Notes: a model not told the origin generated them from the letters alone. Counted from the stretch's first letter, positions 47,029 through 56,773 are shown. The stretch is DNA of 64,000 bases from an uncultured Desulfovibrio sp. (GCA_913063155.1 CAJXYU010000008.1:1-64000); one strand, 5' to 3'. A program made the numbers and translations.

Positions 47029-47513
47029 GCCGGGCGGCTCACTTTCCCGTCCCTCACAGACAGGAAATCAGGGGGACCGCCACACAACTCCATCAAAAGA
47101 CCGCGTCGCGACCGAAACCGCAAATTCCCAGCCTCAACGCATTTTGAAGGCAGCTTTACGAGCCGCACTTTACAAGGACGTGGCAGGATTGTCGACAACA
47201 CTCTCAACTGCGTCGAAATGCTTTACAGCCAAGACCGTATCCGGCTTCAGTCACACCCCATTTTTGCATTTTCCCAGGGTAATCCCGCTTTCTTCCCGAT
47301 CCTGTGCAACCGACTCGCGAAGCAAGCGGTACTCAAAGGGCCAAACAAAGACATGAGGACGCAAGACGTATCAGAAAGCTGTCCCGCCTTATGCAAACCG
47401 AACGGACGCCCAGCTGCCATCTTGAGCTGACAGACCGCTCTCCGCCGTTCTGCGGACGCTCTTCCCACCTGAAAAAAACGAAAGCCGGAAAACAGGCCAT
47501 CCAGGTTCATTTT

Positions 47514-47529
47514 TGGCACGATAATCGCT
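47514..47529 (+). promoter_or_regulatory. Sigma-54-like promoter
   Basis: TGGCACG-ATAA-TCGCT matches the -24/-12 consensus TGGCACG-N4-TTGCW at all but one base, with the correct GG-GC spacing. It lies 149 bp upstream of the 107-aa gene and its adenylate cyclase neighbour. Confidence 0.5.
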
Positions 47530-47677
47530 AATATTTTCAAAACAGGAATTGCCAAGAACGGGACGGCAAAATCTTCCCCCGGCGATTCGCAAAGGATTTC
47601 AACTACTGCGTTTCAAACAGATCCTCAGACATCCAATCCATAATTCCTGGACTTGGCCCAACGCATGGAGGTGCGCC

Positions 47678-48001
47678 ATGAGATTGACACAGGAACAGGT
47701 GGAGCGGTTGCGGGGCATGGATCTTGATCCGGACAGGGTGTCCGCAGTGAACATCACGGACATCTGGATCGAACGCCAGACGCAGATCTCCATCGTCAAA
47801 TCCGCATACATGCTGGCGGAAGTCTACAACCTGGACCTTGCCGACGTGCGCGAAGCGCTGACCAGGGAACTTTACTGGCACCTGGACACCGAAGAACTCG
47901 GCATCATGATCCGGATGGAAGACACGGACGTGGAGACCATGTATGTGCGCATTCCCGTCGGCAGATGGGGATTCCGGGAAGACGAAAGGGTGACGCAATA
48001 A
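47678..48001 (+). CDS. Hypothetical 107-aa protein upstream of adenylate cyclase
   Basis: Acidic soluble protein: MRLTQEQVERLRGMDLDPDR, then NITDIWIERQTQISIVKSAYMLA and YVRIPVGRWGF. No membrane segment or metal motif. The ATG at 47678 has GGAGG eight bases upstream; a longer frame from 47549 has none. Same strand as the cyclase 55 bp later, so probably one transcript. I do not recognise the family. Confidence 0.75.
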   Translation: MRLTQEQVERLRGMDLDPDRVSAVNITDIWIERQTQISIVKSAYMLAEVYNLDLADVREALTRELYWHLDTEELGIMIRMEDTDVETMYVRIPVGRWGFREDERVTQ

Positions 48002-48056
48002 TGATTTCATCCACACCGGGGTTGTCGGGAAGCAAAGGCTCGGCTAGGGTCGCCCC

Positions 48057-49499
48057 ATGCGGACCGTCACGCACTTTGTGCTGGCCTTTGCCCTCCTGGT
48101 TCTCTACGGCGGCGAAGTCTGCCCGTTCATCGAGACTCTGAGTCTGGAGGAATGGGGCGGCAGCGTCCTTGCGGCCTTCCTTCTCATGGGAGGAGCACGC
48201 GCCGTGCTGTTGAAACGAGCCCTGAATGTTCAGGATCCCTACATCCAGTCCACATTCCAGTTCAAGCTGGACATTCTGCTCTTTCTGGGAGCGGGTTTGC
48301 TCCTGGCCGTGTGGAACACCCAAATATTCGGATTCCCCACCATCGAAAGCGGCGCCAAAATTTCCATCGGGTTCGCATGCATCGGTTTTTTCGTGGCCCT
48401 GGACCTTGCCCTGCGCAGGGAAAACCTGGTGGCGCAGGAATTGAAAGGAACCCCGCATCTGGCCCTCGACCGGCTCTACTCCACCACCCGCAGGTTCTCC
48501 CTCTTCATGGTCGTCGCCGTGCTCGTGGTGGGCGTCGTGGTCGTCCTCACCGTGACCAAGGATGTCCACTGGCTGATCCATTCTCATCCCGACGACATTT
48601 TCATGTCCCAGATGGCCATCGTTGGCGAGGTGGCCTTCATCGTAGCGACCCTGCTGGGGTACATGCTTGCAGTCTCCCTGACCTATTCGCGCAACATGCA
48701 CACGTTCCTCGAAATAGAGACCCAGGTAATGAAAAAAGTCCAACGCGGAAAACTGGATGTCTTCGTACCCAGCCGGGCCAAGGACGAATTCGGGCAGATA
48801 GCCGGTTACACCAACCACATGATCGAGGGGCTGCGCGAGCGGGAACGCATCCGCACCGTATTCGGCAAGGTGGTCAGCAAGGACATCGCCGACAAACTCA
48901 TGATAATGGAGGACCAGGGCATGCCTCTGGGCGGCTCCCTCCGCGAATTGGCGGTCATGTTCGCGGACATCAGGGGATTCACCTCGCGCACGGAAACGGC
49001 GGTCCCGGCCGTGCTCATCCGCGACCTCAACGCCTATTTCACGGAAGCCGTGGATTCGGTCATCGCCCACGACGGCGTGGTGGACAAATTCCTGGGCGAC
49101 GGTCTGCTGGCAGTCTTCGGCCTGGACGGCAGCAAGGATGCCTGCGCCAGCGCCGTGCATTGCTCAAAAGATATCCTGAAGCGACTGCAACAGCTCAACC
49201 CCAACCTTTCCGAACCGCTGGAGGTGGGCATGGGCGTGCATCGGGGGCCGGTGTTGGCGGGCATTGTGGGTTCGCCCGACCGGCTGGAATACACGGTAAT
49301 CGGCGACGTGGTGAACACGGCCTCGCGCATGGAACAACTGACCCGCTCTCTGAAAACTCCCATTCTCATCTCGGACAATGTCTACAACGCCCTGCCCGCA
49401 GAAGAACAGGCCAGTTGGAAGAACATGGGGGAGCACATGGTCAAGGGAAAGTTCAAGGCAGTCTGCGTATTCGGCCTGGCCGAATCTATAGATCCGTAG
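48057..49499 (+). CDS. Class III adenylate/guanylate cyclase with membrane and HAMP regions
   Basis: A 480-aa membrane cyclase that makes cAMP (or cGMP). About six membrane segments span 1-215, a HAMP-like linker follows (MKKVQRGKLDVFVPSRAKDEFGQIAGYTNHM), then the catalytic domain: metal-binding Asp in VMFADIRGFTSR, DKFLGDGLLAVFG and IGDVVNTASRMEQL. A sigma-54-like site lies upstream of its probable operon. The 3' end overlaps the convergent methyltransferase by 14 bp. Confidence 0.93.
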   Translation: MRTVTHFVLAFALLVLYGGEVCPFIETLSLEEWGGSVLAAFLLMGGARAVLLKRALNVQDPYIQSTFQFKLDILLFLGAGLLLAVWNTQIFGFPTIESGAKISIGFACIGFFVALDLALRRENLVAQELKGTPHLALDRLYSTTRRFSLFMVVAVLVVGVVVVLTVTKDVHWLIHSHPDDIFMSQMAIVGEVAFIVATLLGYMLAVSLTYSRNMHTFLEIETQVMKKVQRGKLDVFVPSRAKDEFGQIAGYTNHMIEGLRERERIRTVFGKVVSKDIADKLMIMEDQGMPLGGSLRELAVMFADIRGFTSRTETAVPAVLIRDLNAYFTEAVDSVIAHDGVVDKFLGDGLLAVFGLDGSKDACASAVHCSKDILKRLQQLNPNLSEPLEVGMGVHRGPVLAGIVGSPDRLEYTVIGDVVNTASRMEQLTRSLKTPILISDNVYNALPAEEQASWKNMGEHMVKGKFKAVCVFGLAESIDP

Positions 49500-50349
49500 C
49501 CACTTCCAGCCACAAACTCGTCTCCAATCTCCTCCGTAACGCCGGGGCCGCCAAACCTTCCAGCAATTCCTTGTGCCGCGAACGCAGAAACGCGGCGGGG
49601 ACAACAGTCCTGTAGCGCGCGCCGCCCGAAAGCAGCGCCACCAAGGCATCCTGTTCGTTGTAGGCCCTCCAGGCCCACATGTCCGGATAGGAATCGGGCA
49701 ACAGGATGTCATGGAAATGCACCTGCACGCCCTTCTGGAGCAGGGGCAGGATCTCCCTGATGAGACGGTCCGCGTCGGTGCAGGGATGATAGAGATGACT
49801 GCCGTCCACGAAGAGAATGTCTCCCGGCTCCAGCCCGGTAAAGCACTCCAGATCCACATGATTGAGCGACGTGGAAATCATCTCCACCCTCCCGGGCACG
49901 GGCCGCCTGCCCGGCTCCGGATCGATGCACTGGTGCACGCATTTCAGGTTGCCGTCCAACACGGCCTGCTGCAGAAAGCAGGTGGAATGTCCCGAACCGA
50001 TCTCAATGATCCGGGAGGGCTTGTGCCTGCGCACCATGGAGTAGGCCAGCACGGCATCCAGGCCCGTGAACCACTCCTGGTCGAAATGGGCTCGGCCGCG
50101 CTCCGGAGAACTGCGCTCCATGTATTCGAAACGGCCATTGTACTGCTTGGCGAATTCCACCAATTCGGCGAACTCGCCCAGTTGCGATTCCCAACGCTCT
50201 TCCAACCACGTCACAACCCCGCGGCAGCCCTGCTCCAGAACGTCTGAGGCGAAGCGGTACGGCGCATAATAGCCGTACCGCCTGCCGCCTTTCCCGAAAT
50301 GGGCGCGGACCGTCTGGATACCGCGCCAGATCCGCCCCATGGCGCCCAT
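49486..50349 (-). CDS. Class I SAM-dependent methyltransferase
   Basis: A 287-aa protein with a central Rossmann methyltransferase fold: SRIIEIGSGHSTCFLQQAV is motif I, ILFVDGSHLYHPCTD the family marker of the Methyltransf_24-type, and VQVHFHDILLPDSYPDMWAWRAYNEQ follows. These proteins are often found with cell-surface or glycosylation genes. Substrate unknown. Confidence 0.85.
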   Translation of the reverse strand: MGAMGRIWRGIQTVRAHFGKGGRRYGYYAPYRFASDVLEQGCRGVVTWLEERWESQLGEFAELVEFAKQYNGRFEYMERSSPERGRAHFDQEWFTGLDAVLAYSMVRRHKPSRIIEIGSGHSTCFLQQAVLDGNLKCVHQCIDPEPGRRPVPGRVEMISTSLNHVDLECFTGLEPGDILFVDGSHLYHPCTDADRLIREILPLLQKGVQVHFHDILLPDSYPDMWAWRAYNEQDALVALLSGGARYRTVVPAAFLRSRHKELLEGLAAPALRRRLETSLWLEVATDL

Positions 50350-50350
50350 G

Positions 50351-51028
50351 TCACTCCCCTTTGACGTGGTCGTGAAAGATGTCGAAGTATTGCTTCATGG
50401 CTGCGGCCCAGTCGTCAAATGCACCCTTGGCGTCCCCCAATTCATCCAGGGCCGAACCGTCGTACTTCTTGCCGTAACGGACCCCCTGATACATGGCCAG
50501 GGACTGGCCGGTCATGGAGTCCATGAACTCGACTTCCACCCCTGCGGCCCCCACCCCCGTGGGCTTTCCTCCACCCGCTTCACTGCCGAGACTCATGACG
50601 ATGCCGATGGGCAGCACCGAGGTAATGATATCCGCCGTGGGACTGGACGCCTCGATTTCAGTGATGGCCGAACGCACCCGCAACACGCCCGGCCCCGGCG
50701 CGGCGACCACCTGATAGCGTTCACTCATGGCCTTGGCGAGCACATTGCGGAAATAGATGGTCAGGGCCTGGATCTGTTCCATGGGCACGTCCGTGTCAAA
50801 ATCCTTGGGAAGCCAGAGTTGGACAGGATCGATGATGAATTTCGAGTACATGGCGGGCGCCCAGTCCGGCGAGGTCCAAAGCCTGCCCTCGTCGGACTGG
50901 ATGGCCTCGTCAGGCTTGAGCACGGAATAGTCACGCAGGAAACCGGAATCGCGCATGCCCTGTTTGGAGGACTGGCAGCCGGTCAGAGTCAACAACGACA
51001 TGATGCATACAAGAACAATCTTCTTCAT
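50351..51028 (-). CDS. DUF3313-like lipoprotein (paralog A)
   Basis: A 225-aa protein with a lipoprotein signal (MKKIVLVCIMSLLTLTGCQSS; lipobox LTGC) and the DUF3313-type body: RDSGFLRDYSVLKPDE, MYSKFIIDPVQLWLP, FMDSMTGQSLAMYQG. The ATG at 51028 has AGGAGAGG upstream. It shares clear similarity with the next gene, 16 bp away, so the pair is a tandem duplication. Function is not established; likely an outer-membrane or periplasmic accessory. Confidence 0.82.
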   Translation of the reverse strand: MKKIVLVCIMSLLTLTGCQSSKQGMRDSGFLRDYSVLKPDEAIQSDEGRLWTSPDWAPAMYSKFIIDPVQLWLPKDFDTDVPMEQIQALTIYFRNVLAKAMSERYQVVAAPGPGVLRVRSAITEIEASSPTADIITSVLPIGIVMSLGSEAGGGKPTGVGAAGVEVEFMDSMTGQSLAMYQGVRYGKKYDGSALDELGDAKGAFDDWAAAMKQYFDIFHDHVKGE

Positions 51029-51044
51029 GGTCCTCTCCTGCAAC

Positions 51045-51725
51045 CTACTGCTTCGCCTGGTTTTCATTCAGGTCGTGAAAGACGTCGAAATACTGCCTGA
51101 TGGCCTCGGCCCATTCATTGAGCACCATTTCCGGGTCACCCAGCTTCTTGGACTCTTTCTTTTCCGTGTATTTATGCCCGACGCGGCGGCCCTGATACAT
51201 GAGCAGGGGCTTGCCGGTCATGGAATCGTTGATCACGGCCTCGATGGACGCTTCGCCCACGCCGATTCCCTTTCCGGTGACGGCCTTCTTGCCCCAGGAG
51301 GCCACGATACCGATGGGAATGACCGCTGAAATGACGTCCGACACCGGACCGGTCGGCTGCACGTCGGTGATGGCGGTCTGGATGCGCGCCACGCCGGGGC
51401 CGGGCGCATCGACGATTTCATACCGGTCGGCCATGGCCTTGACGACGGCGTCGCGGAAGAAGCGGCAGAGCCCCTGCAGGTCCTCCAGTGGAATGCTTTC
51501 GTCATAATCCGCGGCCAGCCACAGTTCCACCGGGTCCACCATGAACTTGGAGTAGGCCGCGGGGGCGAACTCCTGGTCCACCCAGATGAGCCCTTCCTCG
51601 GACTGGATGGATTCATGGGGAGCCAATTTCGAGTAGTCCCGGAGGAATCCGGAATCCCGAAGCTCGGCCACGGCAGGGACGGAAAACACGAAAACCAATG
51701 CTATTCCCAAAAGTACGCGCTTCAT
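51045..51725 (-). CDS. DUF3313-like periplasmic protein (paralog B)
   Basis: A 226-aa paralog of the downstream lipoprotein: same RDSGFLRDYSKLAPHESIQSEEG block, AYSKFMVDPVELWL and NDSMTGKPLLMYQGRRVG. It has a plain signal peptide (FSVPAVAE) without a lipobox, so one copy is anchored and this one is probably free. AAGGAG precedes the ATG at 51725. Divergent from the RND pump genes. Confidence 0.82.
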   Translation of the reverse strand: MKRVLLGIALVFVFSVPAVAELRDSGFLRDYSKLAPHESIQSEEGLIWVDQEFAPAAYSKFMVDPVELWLAADYDESIPLEDLQGLCRFFRDAVVKAMADRYEIVDAPGPGVARIQTAITDVQPTGPVSDVISAVIPIGIVASWGKKAVTGKGIGVGEASIEAVINDSMTGKPLLMYQGRRVGHKYTEKKESKKLGDPEMVLNEWAEAIRQYFDVFHDLNENQAKQ

Positions 51726-51946
51726 ACGGGCTCCTTGTCGGTTGCGGAATTCACGATTCTTCCCTGTATGCACGGCCGCGAAGCCTTGAACAATGATTCT
51801 TTGAAAAAAGGTACGCCCTCCTTGGCGGAATTTCACCTGTCCGCAACACGGGAAACAAATATCTCATTGATATAATCGCAAATAATGTGTCATGGAATGA
51901 AGCTGAAGAATCTCCTTTTGACACAACCACAAAGAAAGGATGAATC

Positions 51947-53008
51947 ATGATCGCCCGCCTGATGATCACACTCTTCGTCGCGGTGCTCGCCCTGCCGATT
52001 TTCGGCTGTGGCGGCAAGGAAAAACCGAAAAAGAAATCCGTCCGCCCGGTGCGCATGCTTACAATAGGGTCGGCCGAAAACATGACCTCCCGCCGTTTCC
52101 CGGGCAAAATTGAAGCTTCCGGCCGGGTGGAGCTGGCTTTCGAGGTGGCCGGCAAAATCGTCAAGTTGCCCATCACTTCCGGTCAGGAGATCAAGGAAGG
52201 CGAACTGGTGGCCCAGTTGGACGACCGCGATTTCAAAGCATCACTGGCCGCGGCCCAGTCCCGCGCCGACAAGGCCAAGGCCGACCTGGTCCGCTACGAG
52301 CAACTGCTCAAGGAAGAGGTCATCGCCCGCAGCGCCTACGATCAGATCAAGAAAGACTACGACGTGGCCCGCGCCGATGCGGACATAGCACGCAAGGCAA
52401 TGCAGGACACCAAAATCCTGGCTCCCTTCACTGGCGTCATCGGTGACAAATTCGTGGAAAATTTCCAGAATGTGCAAGCCAAGCAACCCATCGCCACCCT
52501 GCAGAACGACGCGGTCATCGAGATCGGCATCGACATCCCTCAGGACGTGGCCCTCGCCGCCCAGAAGGCGGAACAAATCGCTGTCACCACCGTACTTGAG
52601 GCAGCCCCGAACCAGGAGTTCGAGCTCAAGCTCAAGGAGTATTCCCGCGAAGCCGACCCGCAGACCCAAACCTACCATGTGAGGCTTTTCATGCCTACGC
52701 CCGAAACCAAGGCCAAAATCCTTCCGGGCATGACCACCACCGTTACCTTCCGCTATTCCGAAGATTCCACCGGAGGATACAGTGTCCCTGTCAGCGCAGT
52801 GTTGGACGAGGGTGGACAAACCTTTGTCTGGAAGGTGGGCCAAGACATGACCGTGCGGAAATCTCCTGTAAGCGTAGGCCTGATGAGCGGCGACCGCATC
52901 ATGATCACTGAAGGGTTGCAGGAAGGGGACCGCATCGCCACGGCGGGGGTGCACTATCTGCGCGAAGGCCAGAAGGTCAAGGAACTCACCGGGAAAATAG
53001 GAGATTAG
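51947..53008 (+). CDS. RND efflux periplasmic adaptor (membrane fusion protein)
   Basis: A 353-aa adaptor of the HlyD/AcrA family, with a lipoprotein-like signal (LALPIFGCGGKEKPKKK). A biotinyl-lipoyl half (VAGKIVKLPITSGQEIKEGELVAQLDDRDF), a helical hairpin and the second half (KILAPFTGVIGDKFVE) follow, then beta-barrel and membrane-proximal domains. It links the permease to an outer membrane channel, which is not encoded nearby. AAAGGA precedes the ATG. Confidence 0.93.
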   Translation: MIARLMITLFVAVLALPIFGCGGKEKPKKKSVRPVRMLTIGSAENMTSRRFPGKIEASGRVELAFEVAGKIVKLPITSGQEIKEGELVAQLDDRDFKASLAAAQSRADKAKADLVRYEQLLKEEVIARSAYDQIKKDYDVARADADIARKAMQDTKILAPFTGVIGDKFVENFQNVQAKQPIATLQNDAVIEIGIDIPQDVALAAQKAEQIAVTTVLEAAPNQEFELKLKEYSREADPQTQTYHVRLFMPTPETKAKILPGMTTTVTFRYSEDSTGGYSVPVSAVLDEGGQTFVWKVGQDMTVRKSPVSVGLMSGDRIMITEGLQEGDRIATAGVHYLREGQKVKELTGKIGD

Positions 53009-53013
53009 GTCCT

Positions 53014-56000
53014 ATGAACATCGGCGAATCATCCATCCGGAAGAAGACCATCACCCTGGTCCTGACCGCGCTGCTGGTGGTGGGCGGAATCCAGGCCTTT
53101 TTCGGCCTCGGCCGCCTGGAAGACCCGGAGTTCACCATCAAGGACGCTCTAGTGGTCACCCCTTACGGAGGCGCCACGCCCATGGAGGTGACCGAGGAGG
53201 TCACCGAACCGCTGGAGACCGCCATCCAGTCCCTGCCCCAGCTCGACGAGGTCACTTCCCTCAGCCGGGCGGGCCTTTCGGTCATCACCGTGACCATCAA
53301 GAACAATTACGACAAATCGAGCCTTCCCCAAGTCTGGGACGAACTGCGGCGCAAAGTCAACGACACGGCCCCGTCCCTGCCGGACGGCTGCATCCCCACC
53401 GTGGTGGACGACTTCGGGGATGTATACGGCATCCTGCTCTCCGTGACCGGAGACGGATACTCCTACAAGGACCTCGAGGACTTCGCCGACTTCATGCGCA
53501 AGGAACTCCTGCTGGTGGACAACGTGGCCAAAGTGGTCATCTGGGGCGTGCAACAGCAGGTGGTCCACGTGGAGATATCGCGGGCCCAGATGGCCCGGCT
53601 CGGCATCGGACTGGACACCATCTACTCGGCCCTCAAGAACCAGAACATGGTGGTGCCCGCCGGTTCCGTGAAGGTGGGGCCGGAATACATCCGCATCGAC
53701 CCCACGGGGGCATACACCTCTGTCGAGGACATCAAGTCCCTGCAGATTCATGACCAAACGTCGGGCAACCTGATTACTCTTTCCGACATTGCCGAGGTCA
53801 AGCGCGGTTACGAAACACCGCCCCAGAGTCTCATGCGCCACAACGGCGAAAAGGCCGTGGCCATCGGCATTTCCATCGTCTCGGGCGGCAACGTGGTCAA
53901 CCTGGGCCGGGCGGTCAAGGCCAAGCTCGATGAACTGGCCCCGCAGATTCCCGTGGGCATCGAGATGGAAGCGGTCAACTTCCAGTCCGACGACGTATCC
54001 GCGGCCGTGAACGGTTTCGTCATCAGCTTCATCGAAGCGATCGCCATCGTCATTGTGGTGCTGCTCATCTTCATGGGCGTGCGCAGCGGCCTGCTCATCG
54101 GCGCGGTGCTGACCATCACGGTGCTGGGCACCTTCCTGTTCATGAAGATGTACGCCATCGACCTGCAGCGCATCTCTCTGGGCGCGCTGATCATTGCCCT
54201 GGGTATGCTGGTGGACAACGCCATCGTGGTCACCGAGGGCATGCTCATCCGCATCCGGGCAGGCAAGGACGGCGTCCAGGCCGCCAAAGAAGTGGTCAGC
54301 CAGAACATGATGCCGCTCTTCGGCGCCACGGTCATCGCCGTGCTGGCCTTTGCGGGCATCGGCCTGTCCGACGACTCCACGGGCGAGTATTGCGGTTCCC
54401 TGTTCTCGGTCATGCTCATTTCGCTCATGCTCAGCTGGGTCATCGCCATCACCGTGACTCCGCTCTTCTGCCACATGTTTTTCAAGCCCGGCGAAAAGCA
54501 GAACGTCGAAGGCGAGGAGCAGGACCCTTACCGCGGCGCGCTTTTCGTGGCCTACAAGACCTTCCTCAAACTGTGCATCAACTACCGCTACGCCACCGTG
54601 GTGGTCATGCTCGGCCTGCTGGCCCTGTCCATCTACGGATTCACCCTGATCAAGGGCAGCTTCTTTCCGGATTCCACCAAGGCCCAGTTCTACATCCACT
54701 ACTGGCTGCCCGAGGGAACGGACATCCGCAAAACCTCCGAAGACATCGAAGTCATCGAAAAACACCTGTTGGCCGATGAACGAGTGGACTTCGTTTCCAC
54801 CTTCATCGGCGATGCGGCCCCGCGCTACATGCTGACCTTCAGCCCGGACACCTCGGGTTCCAAGTCCTACGGCCTGCTCATCGTCAACATGAAGGACTTC
54901 AAGTACATCGATCCGTACATAGCCGAGACCCAGAAATACCTGGCCGCCAATTTCCCCAATGCCGAGCCCAAGCTCAAGAAGCTGCAGATCGGTCCTGGCG
55001 GCGAGTCGGCCATAGAAGCCCGTTTCCTGGGTCCTGATCCGGTGGTGCTGCGCGATCTGTCCCGTCAGGCGCAATCCATCCTCGCAGGTCATCCGGATTC
55101 CGTGTCCGTTCGTGACGACTGGCGCCAGCGCGCCAAGGTGATCCGGCCGCAACTGGCCCACGACCGGGCCATGCAGGCGGGCGTGACCCGCCCCGTGCTC
55201 AACGAAGCCCTGGCCACCAACTTCACGGGCGTGAAGGTGGGGTTGTACCGCGAGGGCGACAAGATGCTGCCCATCATTTCGCGCATGCCCGAAAGGGAAC
55301 GAGTGGACGTCTCCAACATCCGCGACGTCCAGATATGGAGCCCCACAACCCGCAAGGTCATCCCGGTCTCACAGGTGCTGGAAGGCTTCGACACGGTCTG
55401 GGAAGACCCGGTGGTACGCCGCCAGAACCGCAAGCTGTGCGTCACCGCCTCCTGCGACCCGCAGTTCGGCGTACTGGCCAGCGAGATCTTCGAGGTCATC
55501 AGGCCCCAGGTGGAAGCCATCAAACTGCCGCCGGGCTATGAAATGGAATGGGGCGGAGAGTACGAAGACTCGACGGACGCCCAGGCAGGCATCAAGGCGA
55601 GCATGATGGGCACGGTGGTGCTCATGGTCGTCATCGTCATCATGCTTTTCAACAACCTGCGCCAGCCGCTCATCATCTGGCTCACGGTGCCGCTGGCGGT
55701 CATCGGCGTGAGTTGCGCCCTGCTCCTCACCGGCCTGCCCTTCGGCTTCATGGCTCTGCTCGGGTTCCTGAGCCTCTCCGGGATGCTCATCAAGAACTCC
55801 ATCGTGCTCCTGGACCAGATCAACCTGGACCTGGCCGAGGGGAAGGAACCCATGACCGCAGTGCTGGACGCCTCGGTAAGCAGGATGCGGCCCGTGTGCA
55901 TGGCCGCCATCACCACGGTGCTGGGCATGATCCCGCTCATTCCGGACGTATTCTTCGTGGGCATGGCCGTGACCATCATGGGCGGGCTCTCCTTCGCCAC

Positions 56001-56058
56001 CGTGCTGACCCTCATCGTGGTGCCCGTGCTCTACACCATCTTCTACAAGGTGAAATAG
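53014..56058 (+). CDS. RND family efflux permease (AcrB-type)
   Basis: A 1014-aa proton-driven exporter with twelve membrane segments and two large periplasmic loops. LGMLVDNAIVVTEGML in TM4 carries the proton-relay Asp, GIGLSDDSTGEYCGSLFSV marks TM5, and the C-terminal half has MALLGFLSLSGMLIKNSIVLLDQI. It starts 5 bp after the adaptor stop. The missing outer-membrane component must be elsewhere. Ended by a terminator. Confidence 0.94.
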   Translation: MNIGESSIRKKTITLVLTALLVVGGIQAFFGLGRLEDPEFTIKDALVVTPYGGATPMEVTEEVTEPLETAIQSLPQLDEVTSLSRAGLSVITVTIKNNYDKSSLPQVWDELRRKVNDTAPSLPDGCIPTVVDDFGDVYGILLSVTGDGYSYKDLEDFADFMRKELLLVDNVAKVVIWGVQQQVVHVEISRAQMARLGIGLDTIYSALKNQNMVVPAGSVKVGPEYIRIDPTGAYTSVEDIKSLQIHDQTSGNLITLSDIAEVKRGYETPPQSLMRHNGEKAVAIGISIVSGGNVVNLGRAVKAKLDELAPQIPVGIEMEAVNFQSDDVSAAVNGFVISFIEAIAIVIVVLLIFMGVRSGLLIGAVLTITVLGTFLFMKMYAIDLQRISLGALIIALGMLVDNAIVVTEGMLIRIRAGKDGVQAAKEVVSQNMMPLFGATVIAVLAFAGIGLSDDSTGEYCGSLFSVMLISLMLSWVIAITVTPLFCHMFFKPGEKQNVEGEEQDPYRGALFVAYKTFLKLCINYRYATVVVMLGLLALSIYGFTLIKGSFFPDSTKAQFYIHYWLPEGTDIRKTSEDIEVIEKHLLADERVDFVSTFIGDAAPRYMLTFSPDTSGSKSYGLLIVNMKDFKYIDPYIAETQKYLAANFPNAEPKLKKLQIGPGGESAIEARFLGPDPVVLRDLSRQAQSILAGHPDSVSVRDDWRQRAKVIRPQLAHDRAMQAGVTRPVLNEALATNFTGVKVGLYREGDKMLPIISRMPERERVDVSNIRDVQIWSPTTRKVIPVSQVLEGFDTVWEDPVVRRQNRKLCVTASCDPQFGVLASEIFEVIRPQVEAIKLPPGYEMEWGGEYEDSTDAQAGIKASMMGTVVLMVVIVIMLFNNLRQPLIIWLTVPLAVIGVSCALLLTGLPFGFMALLGFLSLSGMLIKNSIVLLDQINLDLAEGKEPMTAVLDASVSRMRPVCMAAITTVLGMIPLIPDVFFVGMAVTIMGGLSFATVLTLIVVPVLYTIFYKVK

Positions 56059-56090
56059 CAGCCTATAATACGAAAAGAACAAGACCCGGC

Positions 56091-56112
56091 ACGATCTTTC
56101 GCGCCGGGTCTT
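56091..56112 (+). terminator. Intrinsic terminator after the RND permease
   Basis: AAGACCCGGC and GCCGGGTCTT (with small internal mismatches at the loop) followed by TGTCTTTTT. Confidence 0.7.
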
Positions 56113-56187
56113 GTCTTTTTAAAAACTTAAAAATGCATATATTATAGCCCCGCTCTGCTTTCAAAAAAAGTAAACCAGCAGACTCAA

Positions 56188-56526
56188 CTAGAGAAATGTC
56201 CTATAATCAATCTTCAAAACGTCAGCCAACCTCTTGGCACTGACTTTCCCAATAGGGCGCTTGCCATTTTCCATCTCGGAAATATGGCGACGCGGAATAC
56301 CGGACAGCTGAGAAAGCTGGACCTGGGTAAGGTCTTCACGATACCGTGCGCCAGCCAGCAAAGTGCCAGGAGAACGGTCGGGAAACACGTTTTTGGCATC
56401 AATATCGTCATTAACCTGACAGTCATGCCGTTCCAAAAAATCCGTAACTTCTTTTGCCCTATTAGGAGGGCAAGATACATAAAGCAACATGTTATTAGTA
56501 TGGGGCTTTTTCGTGCGTACCGACAT
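56188..56526 (-). CDS. XRE-family antitoxin (HigA-like)
   Basis: A 112-aa protein with a C-terminal helix-turn-helix: YREDLTQVQLSQLSGIPRRHISEMENGKRPIG. The start at 56526 is chosen since GGAGGTGA lies five bases upstream; an ATG at 56490 has no site. It overlaps the toxin gene by 32 bp. Toxin-first order fits the higBA type. It should bind the palindrome ahead of the pair and repress it. Confidence 0.88.
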   Translation of the reverse strand: MSVRTKKPHTNNMLLYVSCPPNRAKEVTDFLERHDCQVNDDIDAKNVFPDRSPGTLLAGARYREDLTQVQLSQLSGIPRRHISEMENGKRPIGKVSAKRLADVLKIDYRTFL

Positions 56527-56773
56527 ATGTCACCTCCACCAACTTAATCTCACCTTCAACTTCACGCCAAACAGCGATATAGGTTGGATTGCCTTTTTTT
56601 AGATGGCAATGATGTGTATACCTTGTGAACTTGCCATAATTGGGCCAATCCCCCCGCACTGGGCCGTGATTTTCAATCTGAACCACCAACAGTGTTAGTG
56701 TTTTCTGTATCTTATGCGGCAGTTTTCTAATCTGCTTAGCTGTTTTTTTGGGAATGGCAACTTTCCACACCAT
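56495..56773 (-). CDS. RelE/HigB-like toxin
   Basis: A 92-aa basic protein: VWKVAIPKKTAKQIRKLPHKIQKTL, then NYGKFTRYTHHCHLKKGNPTYIAVWREVEGEIKLVEVTYVGTHEKAPY. The strand-rich core with VWR and the final YVGTHEKAPY match the RelE superfamily, which cleaves mRNA on ribosomes. The start MVWK (56773) is preferred over one three codons earlier. Located ahead of its antitoxin in one operon. Confidence 0.85.
   Translation of the reverse strand: MVWKVAIPKKTAKQIRKLPHKIQKTLTLLVVQIENHGPVRGDWPNYGKFTRYTHHCHLKKGNPTYIAVWREVEGEIKLVEVTYVGTHEKAPY

Larger units (their letters stand above)
46529..47677. other. 1.15-kb region with no supported gene
   Basis: Frames up to about 200 codons are open but have stop-dense partners, no ribosome binding sites and no family motifs (many Arg/Ser/Pro, as expected from chance). 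It holds an operator-like repeat near the DeoR gene, a long inverted repeat at 46968-47028 and a sigma-54-like promoter at 47514-47529. The remainder is unexplained. Confidence 0.55.

Noticed and set aside
46816..47430. A 204-codon plus-strand frame in the gene-free region
   Set aside because: No ribosome binding site, no family motif, Arg/Ser/Pro-rich chance-like composition, and it crosses the long inverted repeat.
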